Shown piece by piece: positions 35,293-43,593 of a DNA stretch of 61,040 nt. The stretch lies in NCBI RefSeq assembly GCF_000311725.1, contig NZ_HE978511.1, forward strand, positions 927,868-988,907. Direction: 5' to 3'. Positions within the stretch are counted from its first letter, which is position 1. Every line of letters starts with the position of its first letter. The position numbers and the translations under genes are program-made. This DNA comes from Robertmurraya massiliosenegalensis JC6 (GTDB lineage Bacteria; Bacillota; Bacilli; Bacillales; Cytobacillaceae). The notes beneath the pieces are model-generated. The model worked only from the letters and a program-made list of their open reading frames with translations. It was not told the DNA's origin and did no database searches.

Positions 35293-36846
35293 TTATCTAT
35301 TCAATACTTGCTCTTTAAGGGCTCTTCTTAAAATCTTCCCTGTTGTATTTTTCGGTAGCTCTTCGAGAAATTCAATCGAGGTTGGTGTCTTATACTTTGC
35401 TAAATGCTCTCGGGCATAGCTGATGATTGCCTCTTCCTTTAAAGCTGGATGATTCGTAACAACGTACGCCTTAACCGCTTCTCCTTGGTTCGGGTCAGGA
35501 ACACCGATGACGGCTACTTCGACAATTTCTGGATGATTATATAACACTTCTTCCACCTCACGTGGATAAACATTATAACCGCCTACGATGATTAAATCTT
35601 TTTTCCGGTCGACAATGTAAAAATAACCATCCTCATCCATCGTGGCCATATCCCCTGTATAGAGCCAGCCATCGCGAATCGTTGCTGCTGTTTCCTCTGG
35701 CATTTTGTAATAACCCTTCATAACATTTGGACCATGAACAATTAATTCTCCAGATTGTCCGGCAGGTACCTCTTCTCCAAGCTCATTCACTACTTTATTT
35801 TCCACATGAACGATCGATTGCCCGATGGAGCCAGCTTTTCTTGGTCGATCTAACGGATTAAAGCATGTGACAGGTGCTGCTTCAGAAAGACCATAGCCTT
35901 CAGAAATAACAACATTAAATCTTTCCTCGAAACTATTTAATAAAGCTACTGGCATCGCTGCTCCTCCAGAGATGCATAGTCTTAGAGACTGCAAATCTTT
36001 CGGATCTCCCTCTGTAAATTGATATAAGAAATTGTACATCGTTGGAACGCCAGCAAATACAGTCGGTTCATATTTTTTTGCCAATCTAAAAATTTCCTTT
36101 GGACTGAACTTTGGATCAATGAGAATGGTAGCACCACTTAGCAAAGGAGCGTTCAAACAAACGGTTAAGCAAAAAACATGGAACATTGGGAGTGTCGTAA
36201 TAACACGATCGTCTTCATTCATATGAAGATACATGCCCACATCTCTTGCATTTGAGTAAAGATTATGATGTGTTAACATAGCCCCTTTTGGTTTTCCTGT
36301 TGTTCCTGAGGTATATAGAATGATTGCTACATCTTCTTCGTCTAACTCAGGCCCTTGAAAGCTTAATTCTCCTAAAGCAACGACTTCTGTAAACGATTTC
36401 AATTTCGGATATACAGATAATTGAGTCACATCTACATCTGATGCTTTCCCCTGTGGAGTTTCGCAAACAATATAGTTTCTGACACTTGGAAGTGCAAGAT
36501 GCATTTTCTCTGCTAATGGCACTAACAAATCAAGGGCAATCACTGTTGTAACGTCCCCATTTTTTAAAATATAGCCGATTTCGTCAGGTGTATAAATTGG
36601 ATTGATCGGAATGACAGTTGCACCTAGTCGCAATGCTCCGTACATGCCAATGACAAAAAACGGTGAGTTCCCAAGTAACAGTCCTACATGATCTCCTTTT
36701 TTTACCCCTAGCTTTTCCAATCCCGATGCAAACTTTGTGATCGCTCCGTCTAGCTCAGCATATGTACTTGACTGATCCATAAAATAATAGGCTGGCTTTT
36801 GAGGCAATCTTTTCGCTGTTTCATGCAGTTGAGAAGATAAGTTCAT
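35293..36846 (-). CDS. lcfB: Long-chain fatty acid-CoA ligase LcfB (YhfL)
   Basis: AMP-forming acyl-CoA ligase of 517 residues (about 513 in B. subtilis). Motifs: [20 protein letters not shown] near residue 175; [77 protein letters not shown]; catalytic Lys in [12 protein letters not shown]. It activates long-chain fatty acids for beta-oxidation. Neighbours lplJ, yhfI and yhfH match the yhfL locus. A good promoter lies about 145 bp upstream; I did not find a clear FadR operator. Confidence 0.92.
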   Translation of the reverse strand: MNLSSQLHETAKRLPQKPAYYFMDQSSTYAELDGAITKFASGLEKLGVKKGDHVGLLLGNSPFFVIGMYGALRLGATVIPINPIYTPDEIGYILKNGDVTTVIALDLLVPLAEKMHLALPSVRNYIVCETPQGKASDVDVTQLSVYPKLKSFTEVVALGELSFQGPELDEEDVAIILYTSGTTGKPKGAMLTHHNLYSNARDVGMYLHMNEDDRVITTLPMFHVFCLTVCLNAPLLSGATILIDPKFSPKEIFRLAKKYEPTVFAGVPTMYNFLYQFTEGDPKDLQSLRLCISGGAAMPVALLNSFEERFNVVISEGYGLSEAAPVTCFNPLDRPRKAGSIGQSIVHVENKVVNELGEEVPAGQSGELIVHGPNVMKGYYKMPEETAATIRDGWLYTGDMATMDEDGYFYIVDRKKDLIIVGGYNVYPREVEEVLYNHPEIVEVAVIGVPDPNQGEAVKAYVVTNHPALKEEAIISYAREHLAKYKTPTSIEFLEELPKNTTGKILRRALKEQVLNR

Positions 36847-36989
36847 CTACTCCATCCCCTTTGTTTAATGTGAAGAATTTCCCGAAAAAAACTTCATAGA
36901 ATAACTAGGAGCAGTGTATCTTCATGTTGCTATCCATAAACCGTATCAATTTGAGAAATGTTCACAAATTTTTAATAAATCTCACATAT

Positions 36990-37018
36990 ATTATAGTAGA
37001 AGAAAATATTTCCTTCAA
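36990..37018 (-). promoter_or_regulatory. SigA promoter of lcfB
   Basis: On the minus strand TTGAAG, 17 bp, TATAAT. It leaves a leader of roughly 135 bases. The 301-bp gap 36847-37147 contains this promoter and the lplJ terminator and no gene. Confidence 0.75.
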
Positions 37019-37123
37019 TAGAAAACGCATACATTATCGAATTTTTAAAATATTAGAATAGAAATTTACTCTTTTATTTTACATATTTCCATATGTTAAA
37101 CAGTAAAAAATGTTTTTGCAGAA

Positions 37124-37147
37124 AAAAACGATGCCTGAAAGACATCG
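37124..37147 (-). terminator. Terminator of lplJ
   Basis: Arms close to ACGATG and CATCGT with an 8-base loop are followed on the minus strand by seven T. It abuts the lplJ stop codon. Confidence 0.8.
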
Positions 37148-38137
37148 TTAGTAAATTAATTGGCTAAATTCTTCTTTTGTTATATTCCCAAAATAATGCT
37201 TAATATCAACATCTTCTAATGCCTTTGCGATCTCCGCTTTTTCATAGCGAATTCCACTCAGTTTTTGTTCAATATCAGCGACATCCCCTACACCAAAGAA
37301 GTCACCAAAAATCTTGCAATTCTCGATCAACCCTTTATTGACCTCTAAGCGCACATCAATGCTTCCAACAGGGAAACGATGGGAATGTTGAAGATTAAAT
37401 TTAGGTGATTTCCCATAATTCCAGTCCCAATTTTGATAACGTTCCTTTGAAAGTTGATAGATGTTTTCCCAATCTGTCTCTGTTAATACGTACTCTTCTA
37501 TATTCTCTTTTCCGTCAAAAATATACTCAAGCAATAAAGCACGAAAATCCTCGATCGAAATTTTTTCAGTGAGAAACTCCGAGATATTTGCAACCCTACT
37601 ACGAATTGATTTAATCCCTTTTGATTCAATTTTATCCTTCTTCACCTTCAGTGCTGCGACGACATTGTCGATTTCCGAATCAAGCATAAGGGTTCCGTGA
37701 CTGAACATTCTTCCACGTGTAGAGAATTGTGCATTCCCAGATATTTTTCTTCCTTCTACCAAAATATCATTTCTTCCGCTAAGCTCCGCATTTACGCCAA
37801 GCTTATGTAATGCTTGTACAACCGGCTCCGTAAACTTTTTAAAGTTATGAAAGGATTGTCCGTCATCCTTCGTGATAAAACTGAAGTTTAAGTTTCCCAA
37901 ATCATGATAAACAGCTCCACCACCAGAAAGTCTTCGAACGACCTTAATGCCGTTTGCTTCAACATACTCTGTATTAATTTCTTCAATTGTGTTTTGATTT
38001 TTCCCAATGATAATGGATGGACCATTTATGTAAAAAAGCAAATACGTCTCATTAATGTCTAAATTTTTCAAAGCATATTCTTCAATAGCTAGGTTGATTT
38101 GAGGATCAGTAATCCCCTTGTTATCGATGAACAACAA
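37148..38137 (-). CDS. lplJ: Lipoate-protein ligase LplJ
   Basis: Ligase of 329 residues (about 331 in B. subtilis). It attaches free lipoate through lipoyl-AMP to 2-oxo acid dehydrogenase E2 subunits and glycine cleavage H protein. The lipoate-binding motif RRLSGGGAVYHDLGNLNFSF lies near residue 70. The catalytic Lys is in GRKISGNAQFSTRGRMFSHG near 130, and the C-terminal accessory domain is complete. It lies 15 bp after yhfI, so the two are co-transcribed. Confidence 0.93.
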   Translation of the reverse strand: MLFIDNKGITDPQINLAIEEYALKNLDINETYLLFYINGPSIIIGKNQNTIEEINTEYVEANGIKVVRRLSGGGAVYHDLGNLNFSFITKDDGQSFHNFKKFTEPVVQALHKLGVNAELSGRNDILVEGRKISGNAQFSTRGRMFSHGTLMLDSEIDNVVAALKVKKDKIESKGIKSIRSRVANISEFLTEKISIEDFRALLLEYIFDGKENIEEYVLTETDWENIYQLSKERYQNWDWNYGKSPKFNLQHSHRFPVGSIDVRLEVNKGLIENCKIFGDFFGVGDVADIEQKLSGIRYEKAEIAKALEDVDIKHYFGNITKEEFSQLIY

Positions 38138-38152
38138 TTTCTTGTCAACTCC

Positions 38153-38887
38153 TTATAAGGTTACCATCTTCCCGAATTCAGCTAATGAAACAGGTCCAGA
38201 ATAGATTTCTCCTGCTTCACTAACAAGTTTTTCTAGCTCTCCATATTGAGGCAAATGGGTCAGAATCACTTCCTTGACATTTGCAGCTTTCGCTAGATTT
38301 CCTACATCGATACTATTCATATGTCCTGCATTTTTTCCATCTTGCTCTTTAAAAAAGTTACATTCAGCAAGCAGCAAATCAGCATCCGCTGAAAAAGAAA
38401 TAAACTCGCTCTTATAGGAAGTATCAGCTGTATAAACAAGTGTCTTTCCGTCCGCTTCAATTCTCATCGCAAAGCATGGAACCGGGTGATTGGTCCTTAA
38501 AAATTGTACCTTAAAAGGTCCTACATTTAAAGTTTTTTGCGGGCCATAGACGATTCCTTCGGTAACTCCTGTATGGGTTAGTTTATTGAATTCCGCTTCG
38601 TCAAACTGGTGACCATAGATCGGAAGTGTTGCTGGTTTTTCTCCTAAAAATCCTTTAATTAAACGAGCATGCTGTAATACACCTATATCAGCAATGTGAT
38701 CAGCATGATAATGAGAAATAAGAACTGCATCAAGCTCCTCCGGTTCGATAACGTTTTGCAGTTTGGCTAAGACGCCACTCCCGCAATCGACCAATAATTT
38801 AAATCCATCGTGCTCCAATAAATAGCCTGTACTTGCTTCATTTACTTTTGGATAACCACCCCAAAAGCCAATAATCGTCAACTTCAT
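38153..38887 (-). CDS. yhfI: YhfI, MBL-fold metallohydrolase
   Basis: Metallo-beta-lactamase-fold hydrolase of 244 residues, RNase Z-like. The ATG at 38887 has AGGAGG 8 bp upstream; a TTG just before it is in frame but less likely. Metal motif SHYHADHIADIG (residues about 59-70), His in NHPVPCFAMRIE, Asp in VYTADTSYKSEF and His in GHMNSIDVGNLAKAA. The substrate is unknown. First gene of yhfI-lplJ, divergent from yhfH. Confidence 0.9.
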   Translation of the reverse strand: MKLTIIGFWGGYPKVNEASTGYLLEHDGFKLLVDCGSGVLAKLQNVIEPEELDAVLISHYHADHIADIGVLQHARLIKGFLGEKPATLPIYGHQFDEAEFNKLTHTGVTEGIVYGPQKTLNVGPFKVQFLRTNHPVPCFAMRIEADGKTLVYTADTSYKSEFISFSADADLLLAECNFFKEQDGKNAGHMNSIDVGNLAKAANVKEVILTHLPQYGELEKLVSEAGEIYSGPVSLAEFGKMVTL

Positions 38888-38948
38888 CAAATCTACCTCC
38901 TCTAACTGCCATTATATAAGATATTTTAAAAATAATAAAAAAACTGTA

Positions 38949-38977
38949 TTGACACGCACAAACTGTTATAATACACT
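38949..38977 (+). promoter_or_regulatory. Probable SigA promoter of yhfH
   Basis: Perfect -35 TTGACA with TACACT at 17 bp. A perfect TATAAT is also present but only 12 bp from that -35, so the exact pairing is uncertain. Confidence 0.55.
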
Positions 38978-39029
38978 TATATTAATAACAAACCTGTTTC
39001 AAACACCTAAATCCAAGGAGGCTATTAAC

Positions 39030-39164
39030 ATGATTGAAAGCATCGTTGAATTTTTCAGTAATTTGCCAGCCAAAGAGTGCAGTGACTGTGGAGCGAAAAT
39101 CGAGGAACAACACGAGTGTTATAGCAATAAATGTGATCATTGTCTAGGTGTTACAAATTTATAA
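39030..39164 (+). CDS. yhfH: YhfH family small zinc-ribbon-like protein
   Basis: Protein of 44 residues with AAGGAGG 8 bp before the ATG. Five cysteines (17, 20, 30, 35, 38) in the pattern CxxC...CxxxxCxxC and a His at 28 (CGAKIEEQHECYSNKCDHC) can form a zinc site. The amphipathic N-terminus MIESIVEFFSNLPAKEC is typical of YhfH. Function unknown. It has its own promoter and a strong terminator. The open frame starts upstream at 38949, but that part is promoter sequence. Confidence 0.88.
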   Translation: MIESIVEFFSNLPAKECSDCGAKIEEQHECYSNKCDHCLGVTNL

Positions 39165-39215
39165 GGTTTCTTTCAAAATGCACCCCGCATTTTGTTCCAT
39201 ATTCCCTTCCAAATT

Positions 39216-39254
39216 TAAAAGCCAGTTGTCTTTTTGACAACTGGCTCTTTTTTT
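39216..39254. terminator. Bidirectional terminator between yhfH and yhgE
   Basis: The perfect arms GCCAGTTGTC and GACAACTGGC enclose a 5-base loop, with T runs on both sides. The 3' edge touches the yhgE stop codon. Confidence 0.92.
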
Positions 39255-41409
39255 ACTCCGCTTTTGTAAGGATTTCAAATTGACGTTTATGCTTAAAGCG
39301 GAAATATCCAAGACTCCCAACAATAAATAACATCATAAATCCGATTAAAACAAATAAATTTTGCCACATAAATGCGTAATCTCCACTTGAGATGACCGCC
39401 TTCAAACCTTGAACTGTGTACGTCATTGGCAAGAAAGCATTAAAGTGTTGCAGGAACCCTGGAATTAGTTCTAACGGGAAAGTTCCAGCACTTGTTGTCA
39501 ATTGGAAAATTAAAATTAAAATGGCAATGAACCTTCCTGGATCGCCAAAAGCTGTTACAAAGAACTGGATTAAGGCAACAAAAGTTAGACTTGTCACGAT
39601 GACAAACAACAAGAATAACGGAATATTTTTCACCTCTAATCCTAATGCTCCCATTAATACGGCCGCCGCAATTAGCCCTTGAATAATACCAATTCCGGAA
39701 AGAATCGCAAATTTACTCGTAAACCAAGACCATGCATTTTTCGGAACAGCAGCTGGTTCTCGCAATGGGAAAACGATGGAGAGTAATAGGGCACCAACGA
39801 ATAACCCAAGTGATAAAAAGTATGGTGCAAACCCTGTACCATAATTTGGTACTTCATTGATTTTCTCATCTTGAATTTCCACTGGATTGGCCATCATATT
39901 AAACGTTTTATCATTGGCATTAACAGATGATGCTTCTAGAGCTCCTTCAGTTAATTTACCAGCTAATTCATCGCTTCCATCTGAAAGCTCCAATGTACCA
40001 TCTGCTAGCTCTTTAGCACCTTCTTCTAATTGTCCAGCACCTGTCGTAATTTTATCGGTTCCAGCGCTTAACTCATGAAGTCCACCAGATAAAGTCGATG
40101 CTCCATCGGCTAATTGATTCGCTCCCACTTTCGCTTCTGAGAATTTCTGGGCGAATGTGTCCATACCTGATTGGAATTGCTCATGTCCTTCAACAAGCTT
40201 AGTCGCACCTTCTTCGAGCGCATTACTTCCTTCAGCTAGTTTATGAACACCTGCTTGTAACTCTGTTTGCTTCTCCGTTAAGAGATTAAGGTTACTAGAA
40301 AGATCTCCAGCTCCAGTTGATATTTGACCTGCAGCCGCCGCCAATTCTGAGGTTCCTACTGTTAACTTATTTAAAAGTCCCTCTAATTCCTTCTGTTGAG
40401 TAGGGTCCATCATAGAGATAACTCCTTCAAGGTTCTGTTGGAGCAACATCATTCCACCACTCACAGTTTCTGCTTCTGTTTTCCATGCATCTAATGATCC
40501 TGATAAATTCTCTGCTCCAGAAGCAAGTTGTTTGGTACCTGTTGTTAGTTCAGGCAGTTTCTGATCCATTTCAGCAATTCCGGCTTTTGCTTCAGAAATT
40601 CCTTTGGCAAGCTCTTTATTGCCTGCTGTCAATTCCTCTGAGGCAGTCGATAACGTTGTATGACCTTTTTCTAATTCACCCAACCCTTTATTTAATGATT
40701 GGATACCCGTTGACAACTCAGCAGAACCAGAATCAGCACTTTTCATTCCTTCATTAAAAGTAATTGATTTACTAGCCAATTCTGCTAAGTGAGTGTACAA
40801 CTCGTTCGTACCATTTTTTAATTCAACTGAACCATCATAAATTTTCCCTGCACCATCACTTGCTTGCTCAAGACCAGATGCTAACTCATCAATGCTTGAA
40901 AACACAGTTTCTGCGTACGTCTCTGTGATTTTTTCCGATATAGAAGCTTTAATTTTCTCAATTGCTGTTCCACCAATTTGTGCAGCAAGGAAATTATAGC
41001 TTTCATTCGGAACATATTTTAGTTCTAGCTTTTGTGGATCATCATCCATCAAAGTTGTTGCATTTGTTGAAAAATCCGCAGGAATTTCTACAAGCAAATA
41101 ATAGTCTTGTTTCTCTAATCCTTTGTATGCCACTTCTTTGCCAAGAAAGTCAAACTTAAATTCTTCACTATCCTTTAACTTATCAACAAGCTCTTCCCCT
41201 AGCTTCAAATCCTTTTCCCCATAAATCGCTCCCGTATCTTCATTTACAATTGCGACAGGAAGATCAGCTAGATGTTCATATGGGTCCCAAAAAGCCCATA
41301 GAAACATTCCACTATATAAAATTGGAATAAATAATATTGCAATCACCGGAATTAAGAGCTTTTTATTTTTAAATAAAGAACTTAATTCTGCTTTCATTAA
41401 ATTTCTCAT
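39253..41409 (-). CDS. yhgE: YhgE/Pip domain membrane protein
   Basis: Protein of 718 residues. The ATG at 41409 (MRNLMKAELS) has GGAGG 6 bp upstream. One N-terminal helix (about 20-40) precedes an extracytoplasmic YhgE/Pip domain (WDPYEHLADLPVAIVNEDTG). A long coiled-coil region of short repeats built on LxxGxxxL follows (for example TTLSTASEELTAGNKELAKG). About five C-terminal helices resemble ABC-2 permeases. Relatives include the phage infection protein Pip and type VII secretion partners. The function here is unknown. A palindrome shared with the divided-off regulator yhgD lies 22 bp upstream. Confidence 0.9.
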   Translation of the reverse strand: MRNLMKAELSSLFKNKKLLIPVIAILFIPILYSGMFLWAFWDPYEHLADLPVAIVNEDTGAIYGEKDLKLGEELVDKLKDSEEFKFDFLGKEVAYKGLEKQDYYLLVEIPADFSTNATTLMDDDPQKLELKYVPNESYNFLAAQIGGTAIEKIKASISEKITETYAETVFSSIDELASGLEQASDGAGKIYDGSVELKNGTNELYTHLAELASKSITFNEGMKSADSGSAELSTGIQSLNKGLGELEKGHTTLSTASEELTAGNKELAKGISEAKAGIAEMDQKLPELTTGTKQLASGAENLSGSLDAWKTEAETVSGGMMLLQQNLEGVISMMDPTQQKELEGLLNKLTVGTSELAAAAGQISTGAGDLSSNLNLLTEKQTELQAGVHKLAEGSNALEEGATKLVEGHEQFQSGMDTFAQKFSEAKVGANQLADGASTLSGGLHELSAGTDKITTGAGQLEEGAKELADGTLELSDGSDELAGKLTEGALEASSVNANDKTFNMMANPVEIQDEKINEVPNYGTGFAPYFLSLGLFVGALLLSIVFPLREPAAVPKNAWSWFTSKFAILSGIGIIQGLIAAAVLMGALGLEVKNIPLFLLFVIVTSLTFVALIQFFVTAFGDPGRFIAILILIFQLTTSAGTFPLELIPGFLQHFNAFLPMTYTVQGLKAVISSGDYAFMWQNLFVLIGFMMLFIVGSLGYFRFKHKRQFEILTKAE

Positions 41410-41430
41410 CCCCAACCTCCAAAATAATTG

Positions 41431-41453
41431 ACCATTTTGTTCATTTAGTCATT
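41431..41453. promoter_or_regulatory. Probable YhgD operator in front of yhgE
   Basis: Inverted repeat of 23 bp with outer arms TGACCA and TTTAGTCA, very similar to the site at 42065-42087. It overlaps the likely yhgE promoter region. Confidence 0.75.
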
Positions 41454-41476
41454 TCTGTAAAAAAATCAAGGATTAT

Positions 41477-42049
41477 CTATTTGGATAACCCTTCAAAGAT
41501 ATATTGCTCTAAGACCTTCGCAATTCTTTCCTTTTCCAATGGCTCGTGATTTTTTTCCCAGTCAAAAATAAGAGCGATGTATAGCTTTAACATGACGAAA
41601 GAAGTCAGCTCAGGATCACATCGGTTTATTTCCCCTTTATCAATTGCCTTCTCAATTTTCTCTTTAATGAAATTCAAGATAGCTTTTTCGATTCGCTCCA
41701 TGACGTCCATGACAGCCGGGGTACGCATCTCTTTGCCTTCCTGAAAAAGCTTAATTGTGAGCTGATGCTCGAGGCGAAATTCCAAGATGCGATAAAGTGC
41801 CCGATGAACGTTTTCTTGAAAAGTTAACGAGCTGTCTATGGAATCCTGCGCAGCAATCTTCATCTCTTTAATTAGACTGTTTGTAATCTCATCAAAGAGC
41901 TCTTCCTTTGTTTTAAAGAAAGTATAGATCGTTCCCTTTCCAACATTGGCGATCTTCGCCACTTGATCCATCGTTGTCGCTTTAAAACCAAATTGTGAAA
42001 AGGATTTCGTTGCAGCATCAACAATCATTTTCCTTCTGTCTATGACCAT
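41477..42049 (-). CDS. yhgD: TetR family regulator YhgD
   Basis: Repressor of 190 residues. The ATG at 42049 (MVIDRRKMIV) has GGAG 7 bp upstream; the frame continues 16 codons through the operator without a ribosome site. The helix-turn-helix (about 25-45) is TTMDQVAKIANVGKGTIYTF followed by FKTKEELF. The C-terminal ligand domain is helical. Matching palindromes in front of this gene and of yhgE indicate autoregulation and control of yhgE. In B. subtilis yhgD and yhgE are likewise neighbours of hemEHY. Confidence 0.9.
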   Translation of the reverse strand: MVIDRRKMIVDAATKSFSQFGFKATTMDQVAKIANVGKGTIYTFFKTKEELFDEITNSLIKEMKIAAQDSIDSSLTFQENVHRALYRILEFRLEHQLTIKLFQEGKEMRTPAVMDVMERIEKAILNFIKEKIEKAIDKGEINRCDPELTSFVMLKLYIALIFDWEKNHEPLEKERIAKVLEQYIFEGLSK

Positions 42050-42064
42050 TTCATCACTCCTTTT

Positions 42065-42087
42065 TGACCAAATGTCCAATTTAGTCA
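42065..42087. promoter_or_regulatory. Probable YhgD autoregulatory operator
   Basis: Inverted repeat of 23 bp with arms TGACCAAAT and ATTTAGTCA, 15 bp before the yhgD start. It matches the site in front of yhgE at most positions. Confidence 0.75.
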
Positions 42088-42126
42088 TTAAGTACAATTG
42101 CTATTTTACTCCATTCAAATCATTTG

Positions 42127-43329
42127 TCAACGAAAAATTATAAATACCCGCAAGTATAGAAAGATACTTATGAGAGAAGAGAGTAGAAGGAGTAGTAATA
42201 TCATAATGGGACTTAGCCATGTAGATAAAAACAACGTGATCGGAGCAAGAAATCTCCCAATCGTAAACTGTAAACTATTGGCTGCCATATACTTTCCCAC
42301 TGATTCCGGTGGAGCATAGTGACTCACAAAACTCTCCATGACTGGTGAACGAACAATTTCACCAAAGGTAAACATAATGGTAACGATAAACAAATACCAA
42401 ATATTCGTATTCAATCCTAAGGCAAACATGCCAACACCTGATAAGAAAGAAGAAAGGATAAATACATCTCTTTCCCGCCAATTTTTCAACCATTTCGTAA
42501 CAGGTAAAATAAATAATACAAATAAGAGCCCGTTTAAGCCTAACATCCAGCCAAAAATGCTTTCACTTGTGAAAGAAAAATTCAGAAATGGTTGGCTAGG
42601 AACATAGTTGATCACATAGTATGGCAAATAAAGATCCAACTGCATGATCGTCACGATGGCAAAGACGCCCGCTGCTATGTAAAGTGCGAATATTTTATCA
42701 CGTAAAATCGTTCTGTAATCCCCCCATTGATTGTTCAATATTTCCCCAATCTTTGGATTCTCTTGCATATCCAATTTCGTTTCATTAACGATAAAATAAA
42801 TCACCACCGTGTAAGTAAGAAGGATGAAAGAGCATGTCCATAAGAGCTCGGAGCGGTATTGAAAAAAGAATATTGCTCCAAGAGCAGGACCGAGAACTGC
42901 ACCTATATTATTGGCTGTCGAAAATGTGGCAAAGACTTGACGTCGATCTCTTTCCGGAACTAAATCAGCGACCATCGCCGCACTAGGAGGTCGATAAATC
43001 GCCCCACCGATACTTATCCCAATAAAAGCTAGATAATCCACCCAAGGAGAAAAGGACAAAGCAAACATAATAAACATGACGCCTTGAATAGAAGAGCCCA
43101 TTAACATCACCGGTCTTCTCCCAAAATGATCTGCTAGGCTTCCACCGATAAGACTTCCTATTAAGCTAACAAGTGGAGGAATTGTCATTAATAAGCCAGC
43201 CACTGAATTTCCTAATTGCGAACTGAAATAAATCGCAACAAAAGGAAAATACATCCAATAGAGGAGATGAAACATTCCTTCTCCCAAAAGACGAATCTTC
43301 AAATTTACATCCCATTGAAATACCTTCAT
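42127..43329 (-). CDS. MFS transporter
   Basis: Twelve-helix major facilitator of 400 residues. The ATG at 43329 has AGGTG 5 bp upstream. The loop 2-3 motif GGSLADHFGRRPVMLMG near residue 60 and the conserved loop VPERDRRQVFATF are clear. It resembles drug-type exporters (MDR family); the substrate is unknown. It is an insertion between yhgD and hemY relative to B. subtilis. A LexA-like palindrome lies about 150 bp upstream. Confidence 0.87.
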   Translation of the reverse strand: MKVFQWDVNLKIRLLGEGMFHLLYWMYFPFVAIYFSSQLGNSVAGLLMTIPPLVSLIGSLIGGSLADHFGRRPVMLMGSSIQGVMFIMFALSFSPWVDYLAFIGISIGGAIYRPPSAAMVADLVPERDRRQVFATFSTANNIGAVLGPALGAIFFFQYRSELLWTCSFILLTYTVVIYFIVNETKLDMQENPKIGEILNNQWGDYRTILRDKIFALYIAAGVFAIVTIMQLDLYLPYYVINYVPSQPFLNFSFTSESIFGWMLGLNGLLFVLFILPVTKWLKNWRERDVFILSSFLSGVGMFALGLNTNIWYLFIVTIMFTFGEIVRSPVMESFVSHYAPPESVGKYMAANSLQFTIGRFLAPITLFLSTWLSPIMILLLLLLSSLISIFLYLRVFIIFR

Positions 43330-43477
43330 CAAGTCACCTTCTTCCCATCATTCCTGACCAGGTTCCTTAAATATAAGAGAATTTCCAGCTAAAATATAGA
43401 CTATTTTTTCATAATTCTGTATACTAATAATATGGAAGTCGAGAAATCCTGATTTTTACTTTGAGTGCACCACAAAT

Positions 43478-43491
43478 CGAACATTCGTTCC
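43478..43491. promoter_or_regulatory. LexA-like palindrome between hemY and the MFS gene
   Basis: CGAACATTCGTTCC matches 13 of 14 positions of CGAACRNRYGTTYC. It lies just past the hemY terminator and upstream of the MFS gene on the minus strand. I could not place a convincing promoter beside it. Confidence 0.4.
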
Positions 43492-43497
43492 ATACAA

Positions 43498-43542
43498 AAA
43501 GACCAAATCCATTTTTACAAAGGATTTGGTCTTTATTTTTTT
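43498..43542. terminator. Terminator downstream of hemY
   Basis: AAAGACCAAATCC and GGATTTGGTCTTT form a 13-bp perfect stem with an 11-base loop. A and T runs lie on both sides. It is 50 bp past hemY. Confidence 0.9.
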
Positions 43543-43593
43543 CACTATTTTCGCAATGATTGTGGTTATTCGCTTACGAAAATGGTCTTATTT

